Source of the DNA: Streptomyces sp. APSN-46.1
GTDB lineage: Bacteria > Actinomycetota > Actinomycetes > Streptomycetales > Streptomycetaceae
Length of the DNA: 64,000 nucleotides
Assembly: GCF_022815725.1 (NCBI RefSeq)
Contig: NZ_JALGRF010000004.1
Coordinates: 24,123-88,122, forward strand
Reading direction: 5' to 3'
Shown here piece after piece: positions 25,648 to 31,956 of the stretch; within the stretch, counting starts at the first letter, position 1; the number at the start of each line of letters is the position of its first letter. The position numbers and the translations under genes were made by a program. The notes beneath the pieces are model-generated. The model saw only the letters and a list, made by a program, of their open reading frames with translations, did not search any database and was not told the origin of the DNA.

Positions 25648-26565
25648 ATGAGCAAGCACGTCCTGGCCCAGAACCAGTACGGCAAGGCCGAGAACCGCAT
25701 CGTCAAGGTCACCCGCAAGGGCAACGACGGTTCCTGGCACGAGATCCGCGACCTCAACGTCTCCGTCGCGCTCCGCGGTGAGTTCCGCGACGTCCACCTG
25801 ACCGGCGACAACGCCAACTGCCTGCCGACCGACACCACCAAGAACACGGTGTACGCCTTCGGCAAGGAGCACGGCATCGACTCCCCCGAGGCCTTCGGCA
25901 TCCTGCTGGCCAAGCACTTCGTCGCCTCGCAGGCGCCGATCCGCGAGGCGCAGATCCGCATCGAGGAGTACGTGTGGGACCGCATCCCGGTCCCGACGCG
26001 CAAGGAGCAGCACTCCTTCGTCCGCAAGGGCCAGGAGGTGCGCACCGCGCAGATCACCTACAGCGAGACGACCGGCCTCCAGGTCATCTCGGGGCTGAAG
26101 GACCTGACCGTGATGAACTCGACGAACTCCGAGTTCCACGGGTACATCAAGGACAAGTACACGACGCTCCAGGAGGCGTACGACCGGATCCTCGCGACCA
26201 AGGTCACCGCGCGCTGGGCGCACTCGGCGCTCGCCGCGGACGACGCCTCGTACGACTGGGACCAGGCGTACAAGAAGGTCCGCAAGAACATGCTGGAGGC
26301 GTTCGCGGAGACCTACTCGTACTCGCTCCAGCAGACCCTGAACCAGATGGCCGAGCGGGTGCTCGACACCTGCCCCAAGGTCAACGAGGTGCGCCTCAAC
26401 CTCCCCAACAAGCACCACTTCCTCGTCGACTTGGAGCCCTTCGGCCTCAAGAACGACAACGAGGTGTACTTCGCGGCGGACCGGATGTACGGCCTCATCG
26501 AGGGCACCGTCCACCGCGACGGCGTTCAGCCGGTGATCGCCACCAGTGACTGGATCGTCGCTTGA
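25648..26565 (+). CDS. factor-independent urate oxidase (uricase), 305 aa
   Basis: Oxidises urate to 5-hydroxyisourate. NQYGKAENRIVKV contains the catalytic lysine near residue 14. The VLPTDTTKNTVYA-like motif (CLPTDTTKNTVYAFGKEHGI) has the conserved TDTTKN loop, and the QISYSETTGLQ-like and NSTNSEFHGYIKDKYTTL blocks follow, with LPNKHHFLVDLEPFGL near the end. ATG at 25648, GAAGGAAG upstream. In most actinobacteria uricase sits with hydroxyisourate hydrolase, OHCU decarboxylase and xanthine dehydrogenase, and none of these is next to it here. Confidence 0.95.
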   Translation: MSKHVLAQNQYGKAENRIVKVTRKGNDGSWHEIRDLNVSVALRGEFRDVHLTGDNANCLPTDTTKNTVYAFGKEHGIDSPEAFGILLAKHFVASQAPIREAQIRIEEYVWDRIPVPTRKEQHSFVRKGQEVRTAQITYSETTGLQVISGLKDLTVMNSTNSEFHGYIKDKYTTLQEAYDRILATKVTARWAHSALAADDASYDWDQAYKKVRKNMLEAFAETYSYSLQQTLNQMAERVLDTCPKVNEVRLNLPNKHHFLVDLEPFGLKNDNEVYFAADRMYGLIEGTVHRDGVQPVIATSDWIVA

Positions 26566-26610
26566 GTCGCTAAATCGCTTAAGGCCCGCCCGCGAGCCCC
26601 GCGAGGCCCG

Positions 26611-27069
26611 CTACTCGGGCTGTCCTACGAGGAGGTTCCACCGCCCCGCGCGCCCGCTGAGGGCGGTGACGGTGCCGGGCCGGACGTCGAGCCGCCAGAA
26701 CGCCGCCGCCGGCAGCTCCAGGGCGTGCACCACGGCCGCCCGTACGACGGCCCGCTCGACCACCGCGCGGTGCGTGCCGGGGGCCAGCCCGGCCAGGTGC
26801 GCGCCCACGCGCGCGGTCAGCGCGGCCAGGGACTCCCCGCCCGGGGGCGCGTACGAGGGGTCCGTGAGCCACCGTTGAACCGCGGCGGGGTCCTCGGCGG
26901 CCACCTCGTCCAGGGTGCGGCCGGCCCACGCCCCGGTGTCCGGGCTGCGCAGCCCGTCGTGACCGGGGCAGGGGTCCCCGTACCCGAAACGGCCCTGGCG
27001 GGCGGCGAGATCGAGCGGGGCGGTCACCAATTGGACGCGTACCGAGGACGCCGAGGACGCTGAAGCCAT
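26611..27069 (-). CDS. histidine-phosphatase-fold protein without catalytic histidines, 152 aa
   Basis: The fold can be followed: a first strand RVQLVTAPLDLAARQGRFGYG, the mid section WAGRTLDEVAAEDPAAVQRWLTDPSYAPPGGESLAALTARVGAHLAGL, then THRAVVERAVVRAAVVHALELPAAAFWRLDVRPGTVTAL. Active phosphoglycerate-mutase-like enzymes have RHG in the first strand and SHGG before the RALL helix. Here these read TAP and ERAV, so both catalytic histidines are gone. ATG at 27069 is chosen because it lies just before the first strand. The gene is divergent from cbtB, whose leader carries the B12 riboswitch, so it may have a role linked to cobalt or cobalamin that does not need phosphatase activity. Confidence 0.7.
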   Translation of the reverse strand: MASASSASSVRVQLVTAPLDLAARQGRFGYGDPCPGHDGLRSPDTGAWAGRTLDEVAAEDPAAVQRWLTDPSYAPPGGESLAALTARVGAHLAGLAPGTHRAVVERAVVRAAVVHALELPAAAFWRLDVRPGTVTALSGRAGRWNLLVGQPE

Positions 27070-27162
27070 GGTGGGAAGCGTAGAGCGCGCGCCCGGGGCG
27101 TGAGACGGCGGACACACGCCGTGGTGTTCAAGCCACGCGCGCGGTACGGTCGCGGACGACAT

Positions 27163-27266
27163 GACGAAGGTATGACGGAAGTACCGGTGAGATTCCGGCA
27201 CGGTCGCGCCACTGTGAAACCTCCCGCACGAACACGGGGAGGGAAGTCAGACCCGCCACCTTCGTC
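27163..27266 (+). ncRNA. cobalamin (B12) riboswitch upstream of cbtB
   Basis: The conserved B12-box core GCCACTG is at 27208-27214, preceded by CGGTGAGATTCCGGCACGGTCGC and followed by a GGGAAGTCAGACC segment. Those are the usual blocks of the cobalamin element in order. The closing P1 helix is exact: GACGAAGGT (27163-27171) pairs with ACCTTCGTC (27258-27266) over 9 bp. It sits 46 bases upstream of the cbtB start, so excess cobalamin should reduce expression of the transporter. Confidence 0.92.
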
Positions 27267-27312
27267 AAGAGCACCACTGACCGGGACGCGTGTTCCCCCT
27301 GGAGGTTCTGCC

Positions 27313-27528
27313 ATGGCCCACTCCGCCGTGCCCACGACGGCTCCCGCCGCCGTCGCCCCGATTTCCCTTTCCGCGCTGGCCCCTTGGGCGGTGTTCGCCG
27401 GCGTCCTGACGCTGGTCCTGCTGTACTTCATCGGCGTCGAGCAGGGCGCCACCGCGGTCTTCGAGGGCGAGACCGTCCACGAGTGGCTGCACGACGGCCG
27501 CCACCTGCTCGGCTTCCCCTGCCACTGA
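27313..27528 (+). CDS. cbtB: cobalt transporter subunit CbtB, 71 aa
   Basis: Small protein with one membrane helix (LAPWAVFAGVLTLVLLYFIGVEQGA) and a short C-terminal metal-binding tail, ETVHEWLHDGRHLLGFPCH, whose histidine pattern is conserved in CbtB. ATG at 27313 with GGAGG 8 bases upstream. It lies directly after the B12 riboswitch and 34 bases before cbtA, forming a two-gene operon for cobalt uptake. Confidence 0.9.
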   Translation: MAHSAVPTTAPAAVAPISLSALAPWAVFAGVLTLVLLYFIGVEQGATAVFEGETVHEWLHDGRHLLGFPCH

Positions 27529-27562
27529 TCTCGCTCACGATCTCCGCAAGGGAAACCGAAAA

Positions 27563-28315
27563 GTGAATCCCATTTCCCCCCGCGTACTGCTGGTGCGCGG
27601 CATGCTGGCCGGTCTGCTGGCCGGTGCGGCCGCGTTCCTCGTCGCGTACCTCCTGGGCGAATCCAAGGTGGACGCGGCGATCGCCATCGAGGAGGCGGCC
27701 GCGGCCGGGCACGACCACGGCGAGGAGGCCCCGGTCAGCCGGGCCCTCCAGGCCACGGCCGGCCTCGGCACCGGCGTCCTGCTGTACGGCGTCGCGCTCG
27801 GCGGCATCGCCGCGCTGATCTACTGCTACGCCCTGGGCCGGATCGGCCGCTTCGGCCCCCGGGCCACGGCGGCGCTGGTCACCGGTGGTCTGTTCGTCAC
27901 CATGACCCTGGTGCCGTTCTTCAAGTACCCCGCCAATCCGCCGGCCGTGGGCGACCCCGACACGGCCACCCGGCGGACCGTCCTCTACCTGCTGATGATC
28001 GCCCTGAGTGCCCTGTTGGCCGCGGCCGCACTGATCCTGGGCCGGCGCCTCGCGCCCAGGATGGGCAACTGGAACGCCTCGGTCGTCGCCTCGCTCGCGT
28101 TCGTCGCGGTGATCGGCGCCTCGTACGCGCTCCTGCCCGGTATCAACGAGGTCCCGGCGGACTTCCCGGCCGCCCTCATCTGGCAGTTCCGGCTCGCGTC
28201 CCTGGCCATCCAGGCCGCGCTCTGGACGACTTTCGGCCTGGCCTTCGGTTATCTAGCCGAACGCGCTCTTGTGCCGGGTGTCGCGGCCAAGGAGGCTGTG
28301 CAGCCGACGGGTTGA
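27563..28315 (+). CDS. cbtA: cobalt transporter CbtA, 250 aa
   Basis: Integral membrane protein with five predicted helices: VLLVRGMLAGLLAGAAAFLVAYLL, LGTGVLLYGVALGGIAALIYCYALG, ALVTGGLFVTMTLVPFFKYP, VLYLLMIALSALLAAAALILG and a C-terminal pair. The FFKYPANPPAVGDPDT motif, GLFVTMTLVPF and AGHDHGEE metal-binding loop after the first helix are typical of CbtA. GTG at 27563 with AAGGGAAA upstream. Coupled to the CbtB gene and controlled by the same riboswitch. Predicted to import cobalt for cobalamin synthesis. Confidence 0.92.
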   Translation: MNPISPRVLLVRGMLAGLLAGAAAFLVAYLLGESKVDAAIAIEEAAAAGHDHGEEAPVSRALQATAGLGTGVLLYGVALGGIAALIYCYALGRIGRFGPRATAALVTGGLFVTMTLVPFFKYPANPPAVGDPDTATRRTVLYLLMIALSALLAAAALILGRRLAPRMGNWNASVVASLAFVAVIGASYALLPGINEVPADFPAALIWQFRLASLAIQAALWTTFGLAFGYLAERALVPGVAAKEAVQPTG

Positions 28316-28334
28316 CGACAAGGGGCCGGAGCAG

Positions 28335-28580
28335 ATGCAGACCGAGATCAGTGCGTGGCGAGGCTGGACGGGTGCTGCCCCCTTCTGGCTGAACTCGGTC
28401 CTTCTGCTCCTGGCCCCTTTCACCGCCGTCACCCTGCTCGCGCAGATCGGCGTCATCACCGCCCTGGCCGCCCTCGGCGGCCTGGCCCGCCACCTCTGGT
28501 TCGGCGATTACGGCCACCCCGCGATGCACCTCGCCGCCGTCCTGATGAGCGGGGCGACGGTGGCCTTCGTGGTGGTCTGA
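28335..28580 (+). CDS. small membrane protein, 81 aa
   Basis: Begins MQTEISAWRGWTG and has two hydrophobic segments (FWLNSVLLLLAPFTAVTLLAQIGVITALAAL and MHLAAVLMSGATVAFVVV). ATG at 28335 with GGAG just upstream. It starts 20 bases after the CbtA stop, so it probably belongs to the riboswitch-controlled operon, but I recognise no family. The next 231 bases contain no supported gene. Confidence 0.55.
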   Translation: MQTEISAWRGWTGAAPFWLNSVLLLLAPFTAVTLLAQIGVITALAALGGLARHLWFGDYGHPAMHLAAVLMSGATVAFVVV

Positions 28581-28811
28581 CCTCTCCCGGCCCATGACGG
28601 GGGACCGCTCTCACCCGTTCGGCGGTACGCCTGACATTCCTCGGGACGGCACCCCGCACCCGCCGCCAACTGCGGAGACGTGCGAAGGCCGATCCGACAC
28701 ACCGGTGACGTTCCGTCAGTCTCGCGCGTTTCCCGATGTGCGGATGGGCAGAGAACGATCCACTGCTCACAGGACCCGGCCACCCGAGCCGGGCGGCCAG
28801 GAGGGAATGCC

Positions 28812-29537
28812 ATGCCCCGCGCCAAGTGGGTCGCCGGCGGGCTGACGGTCACTCTGCTCTGCACCGGCGTAGGGATGTTGCGGAGCACGGAGGGTGCCAC
28901 GCGTACGACCACGACCACCGCGGACGCGCTGCCCTCGCGCGCGCTGGGCCTGTCCGGCCACCGGCGCCTGGTCCGGCAGCTGGAGCAGGCGGGGGAGCAC
29001 GCCCCCGGCAAGGGGGCCCGGCCCGCGCGGGCCGGCATCGCTCCGCTCCGGGCGTCACGACCGCTGCGGTTGCGCATCCCGAGCCTGGGAGTTGACGTAC
29101 CGCTGGCCGCGTACCCGGTGCGGGACGGGACCGGGGCAGGGACCGGGGCAGGGACCGGGGCAGGGCTGCGGGACGGGGTCGGAGAAGGGCCCGGCGAGGG
29201 GCCCGGGGCGACCTGGGACACCCGCGGCCCGACCCCGGGCGCGGCCGGAATCGCCGTCGTCACCGGGAACGGGCTGCGACTCGCCGGGCTGCGGCGGGGC
29301 AGCACCGTCGAGATCGCCCGCGCGGACCACCGTACGGCCGTGTTCACCGTGGAGCGCGTCTCGCCCGCCGGAGTCGGCGCCGCCGAGCCGGATCCGGCGG
29401 GGTTCGGCTCCCCGGCGGTGTCCGCGCCCGCGTCCCGGTCCCGGTCCGCGCCGGGGCAGCGGCGGGCCGGGCTGCGGCTGATCGGCGGCGAGACCGCCGT
29501 CCTGGCCCGGCTCACCGGCCGCCACCGCACCGGCTGA
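28812..29537 (+). CDS. class E/F sortase-like secreted protein lacking catalytic residues, 241 aa
   Basis: N-terminal signal-type helix (WVAGGLTVTLLCTGVGML), then a region with the sortase class F pattern PLRLRIPSLGVDVPLAAYPV, GPTPGAAGIAVVTGNGLRLAGLRRGSTVEIARADHRTAVFTVERV, and a final LRLIGGE strand. In active sortases the corresponding places read GHVD and TCG; here they read GN and GG, so both the catalytic His and the Cys are replaced. A Gly-Thr-Ala repeat (TGAGTGAGTGAG) is inserted after the second strand. GGAGGG precedes the ATG at 28812. Probably a secreted protein that keeps the fold for binding only. Confidence 0.6.
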   Translation: MPRAKWVAGGLTVTLLCTGVGMLRSTEGATRTTTTTADALPSRALGLSGHRRLVRQLEQAGEHAPGKGARPARAGIAPLRASRPLRLRIPSLGVDVPLAAYPVRDGTGAGTGAGTGAGLRDGVGEGPGEGPGATWDTRGPTPGAAGIAVVTGNGLRLAGLRRGSTVEIARADHRTAVFTVERVSPAGVGAAEPDPAGFGSPAVSAPASRSRSAPGQRRAGLRLIGGETAVLARLTGRHRTG

Positions 29538-29665
29538 AGCCGAGGCCCGCTCGGCCCTGTCGTCGAAGTCCCGCTGTCAGCCGAGGGGGGTGTCTTCCTC
29601 CCCCGGTCGGGGGACGAACCCGGTGCGGGCGGGAAGTCCCCGGTGTGGCGGGGCACAGAGCGGGC

Positions 29666-30046
29666 ATGAGCGGCGCGCGGTACGCCCGGTACCCCTGGGC
29701 GGTGATGGCAAAGGCCCTGATGGTGGCCTGTGTCGTCCTGCTGTGCGTCTGCGGTGTCGGACCGGTCGCCGCGACGGCCGCGGACTCCCGTCCGGCCTCC
29801 TCGACCGCCCCGACCGCCCCGACCGCCCCGACCGAGCCCACCGAGAGTCCGTCCGACCCCGCCGCCGACCCCGAAGTACGGGCCGCCGTACGGACCATCG
29901 CGCGCGGGCTGCCGGGCGTACGGCAACTACCGCGGGCGGTGTTTCACGTGAAACACCCGCACGGGCCCACCCGCATGGGCCCGTGCGGGACGGCCGACCC
30001 GGCGCTGTCCCGGCGGACGGTCCGGAGTGTGGTCCTGCGCTGCTGA
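29666..30046 (+). CDS. putative small secreted protein with parS inside its reading frame, 126 aa
   Basis: A signal-peptide-like start (VMAKALMVACVVLLCVCGVGPVAATAA) is followed by a Thr-Ala-Pro repeat and the helix DPEVRAAVRTIARGLPGVRQLP. After that the frame reads through the parS site (as VFHVKH) and a 14-bp hairpin before it stops at 30046. The C-terminal 35 residues are therefore doubtful, and the functional protein may end earlier or the end may reflect decay. The ATG at 29666 has only a weak ribosome site. No family recognised. Confidence 0.4.
   Translation: MSGARYARYPWAVMAKALMVACVVLLCVCGVGPVAATAADSRPASSTAPTAPTAPTEPTESPSDPAADPEVRAAVRTIARGLPGVRQLPRAVFHVKHPHGPTRMGPCGTADPALSRRTVRSVVLRC
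29941..29954. promoter_or_regulatory. parS centromere site 1
   Basis: GTTTCACGTGAAAC is identical to the parS consensus bound by ParB in Streptomyces. Here it is extended to a 20-bp perfect palindrome, 29938-29957. ParB loading on such sites clusters near oriC and organises the origin region for segregation during sporulation. Confidence 0.9.
29956..29989 (+). terminator. perfect hairpin just after parS site 1
   Basis: CCCGCACGGGCCCA (29956-29969) pairs perfectly with TGGGCCCGTGCGGG (29976-29989) across a 6-base loop. It begins directly after the parS arm. It resembles a terminator, yet it lies inside the open frame of the small secreted-protein gene. Confidence 0.45.
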
Positions 30047-30105
30047 GCGGGCCGAGCAGCAGCGCACACCCCCCACGCTCCCCCTCGTACACGTGGAGTT
30101 CCACC

Positions 30106-30354
30106 ATGCCCATCGACCCGTACGCCGCGCTGAACGCGATGATCCGCGCCGAGGTCGCCCGCTTCTCCCCGCCGGTCCGCCAGGCCGAAGCGCCCGCGGC
30201 GAATACCCCGGCCACACCCGATGCCCCACCCGCCGCCGCACCCGCCGCCGAGGACGACACCGCACCCGCCGCCGCATCCGCGGCCGACGAGGACGCCGCC
30301 ACCGCGTCCAAGAGCGAACGGCAGCAGGCCGCCCCGGCCGACTCGACCGCGTAG
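30106..30354 (+). CDS. small alanine/proline-rich protein, 82 aa
   Basis: Begins MPIDPYAALNAMIRAEVARF, a short ordered helix, then changes to a low-complexity Ala-Pro-Asp stretch ending in QQAAPADSTA. The ordered N-terminus resembles a conserved short Streptomyces protein, but no function is known. ATG at 30106 with GTGGAG 10 bases upstream. It ends just before a perfect hairpin at 30365-30405. Confidence 0.5.
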   Translation: MPIDPYAALNAMIRAEVARFSPPVRQAEAPAANTPATPDAPPAAAPAAEDDTAPAAASAADEDAATASKSERQQAAPADSTA

Positions 30355-30364
30355 GCGCACGGCT

Positions 30365-30405
30365 GCGGGAACCGCCGCACGCCTCGGGCGTACTGCGGTT
30401 CCCGC
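30365..30405. terminator. bidirectional hairpin, 11-bp perfect stem
   Basis: GCGGGAACCGC (30365-30375) and GCGGTTCCCGC (30395-30405) are exact complements across a 19-base loop. It lies between the convergent genes ending at 30354 and 30465. Confidence 0.55.
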
Positions 30406-30464
30406 TCGGCAGGACGTACAGCGCGGCCTCCAGGGGGCCCGCCCGGACGCGCGGAACCCGGCCC

Positions 30465-30875
30465 TCAGGGCTCGCGCGTGTAGAAGCGGTAGAACGCCGC
30501 CAGCCCGACGCCGGCACCGACGGCGAGGCCGATGCAGGTGGAGCGGAGTACGGACTGCCCGCTGAGGCTGTACAGGTAGCCCATGGCGATCGCGGCGAAC
30601 GCGCCGTACGCGGCGGCGTGCACCTCCCGCATCAGCCGCGAGCCGATCCGGTCGAGGCCGTACACGCAGGCGGCGAAGAGCGCGCCGCACAGGATCCCGT
30701 AGAAGACGTTGGCCACGGTGACCGGGCCCTTGTCGCGGTCGATGAAGGCGGTCCAGAGCCCGTAGAAGAGTCCGAGGACCAGGGGGCCCGCGAAGGAGAC
30801 CCAGCTCAGGTGTTTCGTGTCGTCCGTCGAGGTCTGCCGGTACCGCCGCATGGCGGTGGGTGCCGCATGTGCCAT
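30465..30875 (-). CDS. multi-helix membrane protein, 136 aa
   Basis: After a short basic N-terminus (MAHAAPTAMRRYRQTS) come four hydrophobic segments: WVSFAGPLVLGLFYGLWTAFI, VANVFYGILCGALFAACVYGL, AAAYGAFAAIAMGYLYSLS and TCIGLAVGAGVGLAAFYRFY. Family not recognised. ATG at 30875 with GAGAGGAG upstream. Divergent from the following gene across a 160-base gap. Confidence 0.7.
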   Translation of the reverse strand: MAHAAPTAMRRYRQTSTDDTKHLSWVSFAGPLVLGLFYGLWTAFIDRDKGPVTVANVFYGILCGALFAACVYGLDRIGSRLMREVHAAAYGAFAAIAMGYLYSLSGQSVLRSTCIGLAVGAGVGLAAFYRFYTREP

Positions 30876-31035
30876 GACGGGCTCCTCTCTCCCATCCTCC
30901 AGAGCACACCCGCCGCCCCCGACCGGCAACTGGATCAACCGCGGGGCCCGCCGGATCCGGCAGCGCCGGGGCCGGCGCCACCCGCCCGCAGCAACACCGC
31001 TCGCGCCCGGCGCCGTACCGCATTTCCCTGGTGAC

Positions 31036-31863
31036 GTGCGCACGTTCTTCTCGGCGGTACTCATCACGCTCGTGGTCCTCCTCGTGCCCACGAGCGCCGT
31101 CGCGTACTGGGCCGACCGCGAGTTGGGCGACGCCGACCGCTACACCGCCGCCATGTCCCCGCTCGCCGAGAATCCGTCCGTGCAGGGCGTCGTCGTCACC
31201 CAGGTCGCCCACGCGCTCTCCGGTCAGATCGACGCGGGCCCCTTCCAGGGCGGGGTGGACGCCCTGCTCGGCGAGGCCCTGCGCTCCTTCTCCGGGACCC
31301 CCGCCTACCGCACCGCCTGGGACGCCGCGAACCGCGCCGCGCACGCCGCGTTCCTCGACGCCCTCACCACCGGCCAGGGGGACGCGCTCACCATCGACCT
31401 CGCGCCGGTCATCGCCCAGGTCAAGGGGGAACTCGTCGCCGACGAGGTGCCCTTCGCCGACCTCATCCCGGTGACCCGCCTCTCCGTGAAGGTCATGGAG
31501 TACGACGATCTCGGCGCGCTCCGGAAGGGCTTCCGCATGCTCCAGAACGCCGGAGTCTGGCTTCCCGTGCTGACCGTGCTCCTGGCCGCGGCCGCGATCG
31601 CCGTCGCCGTCCGGCGGCGACGGGCCGTGGTGGCCACCGGCCTCGGGCTCGCGGCCGGCGCCGTACTGCTGTGGATCGCGGTGTACGTCTGCCGCCGGCT
31701 CACCCTGGACGATCTGCCGGCCGACATCGACCCCCGGGCCGCCGAGGCGGTGTACGACGCGCTCACCGCGTTCCTGCGCACCACCGCCTGGCTGATCCTC
31801 GCGGTCGGGCTCGCCGCCGCACTCGCCGCCTGGCTCGCGGGACGGCTGCGCCGCACCCCATAA
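31036..31863 (+). CDS. membrane protein with large extracellular domain, 275 aa
   Basis: An N-terminal anchor helix (FFSAVLITLVVLLVPTSAVAYWA) leads to a roughly 150-residue outside domain (DRELGDADRYTAAMSPLAENPSVQ and so on), followed by three hydrophobic helices at the C-terminus (VWLPVLTVLLAAAAIAVAV, GLGLAAGAVLLWIAVYV, AWLILAVGLAAALAAWLAG). The extracellular pattern TAAMSPLAENPSVQGVVVTQVAHAL is shared by a common Streptomyces family of unknown function. GTG at 31036 is chosen because the upstream frame is basic and not protein-like. Confidence 0.7.
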   Translation: MRTFFSAVLITLVVLLVPTSAVAYWADRELGDADRYTAAMSPLAENPSVQGVVVTQVAHALSGQIDAGPFQGGVDALLGEALRSFSGTPAYRTAWDAANRAAHAAFLDALTTGQGDALTIDLAPVIAQVKGELVADEVPFADLIPVTRLSVKVMEYDDLGALRKGFRMLQNAGVWLPVLTVLLAAAAIAVAVRRRRAVVATGLGLAAGAVLLWIAVYVCRRLTLDDLPADIDPRAAEAVYDALTAFLRTTAWLILAVGLAAALAAWLAGRLRRTP

Positions 31864-31887
31864 GCTCGGAACATACCGACAACCCCC

Positions 31888-31917
31888 TACTACTCCGTAC
31901 TACTCCGTACTACTCCA
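31888..31917. repeat. three tandem copies of a 10-bp unit
   Basis: TACTACTCCG occurs twice in a row and a third time with one change (TACTACTCCA), immediately upstream of the FUSC-family gene. It may affect promoter spacing if the copy number varies. No ORF reads through it with meaning. Confidence 0.6.
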
Positions 31918-31956
31918 CAGAAGAACCGATTCGCGAGCGGCGGCACGGAAGCGGGC

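Noticed and set aside
29938..29989. Transposon end or integration site
   Set aside because: The palindrome is exactly parS, and the adjacent inverted repeat is a hairpin with no duplication or integrase nearby.
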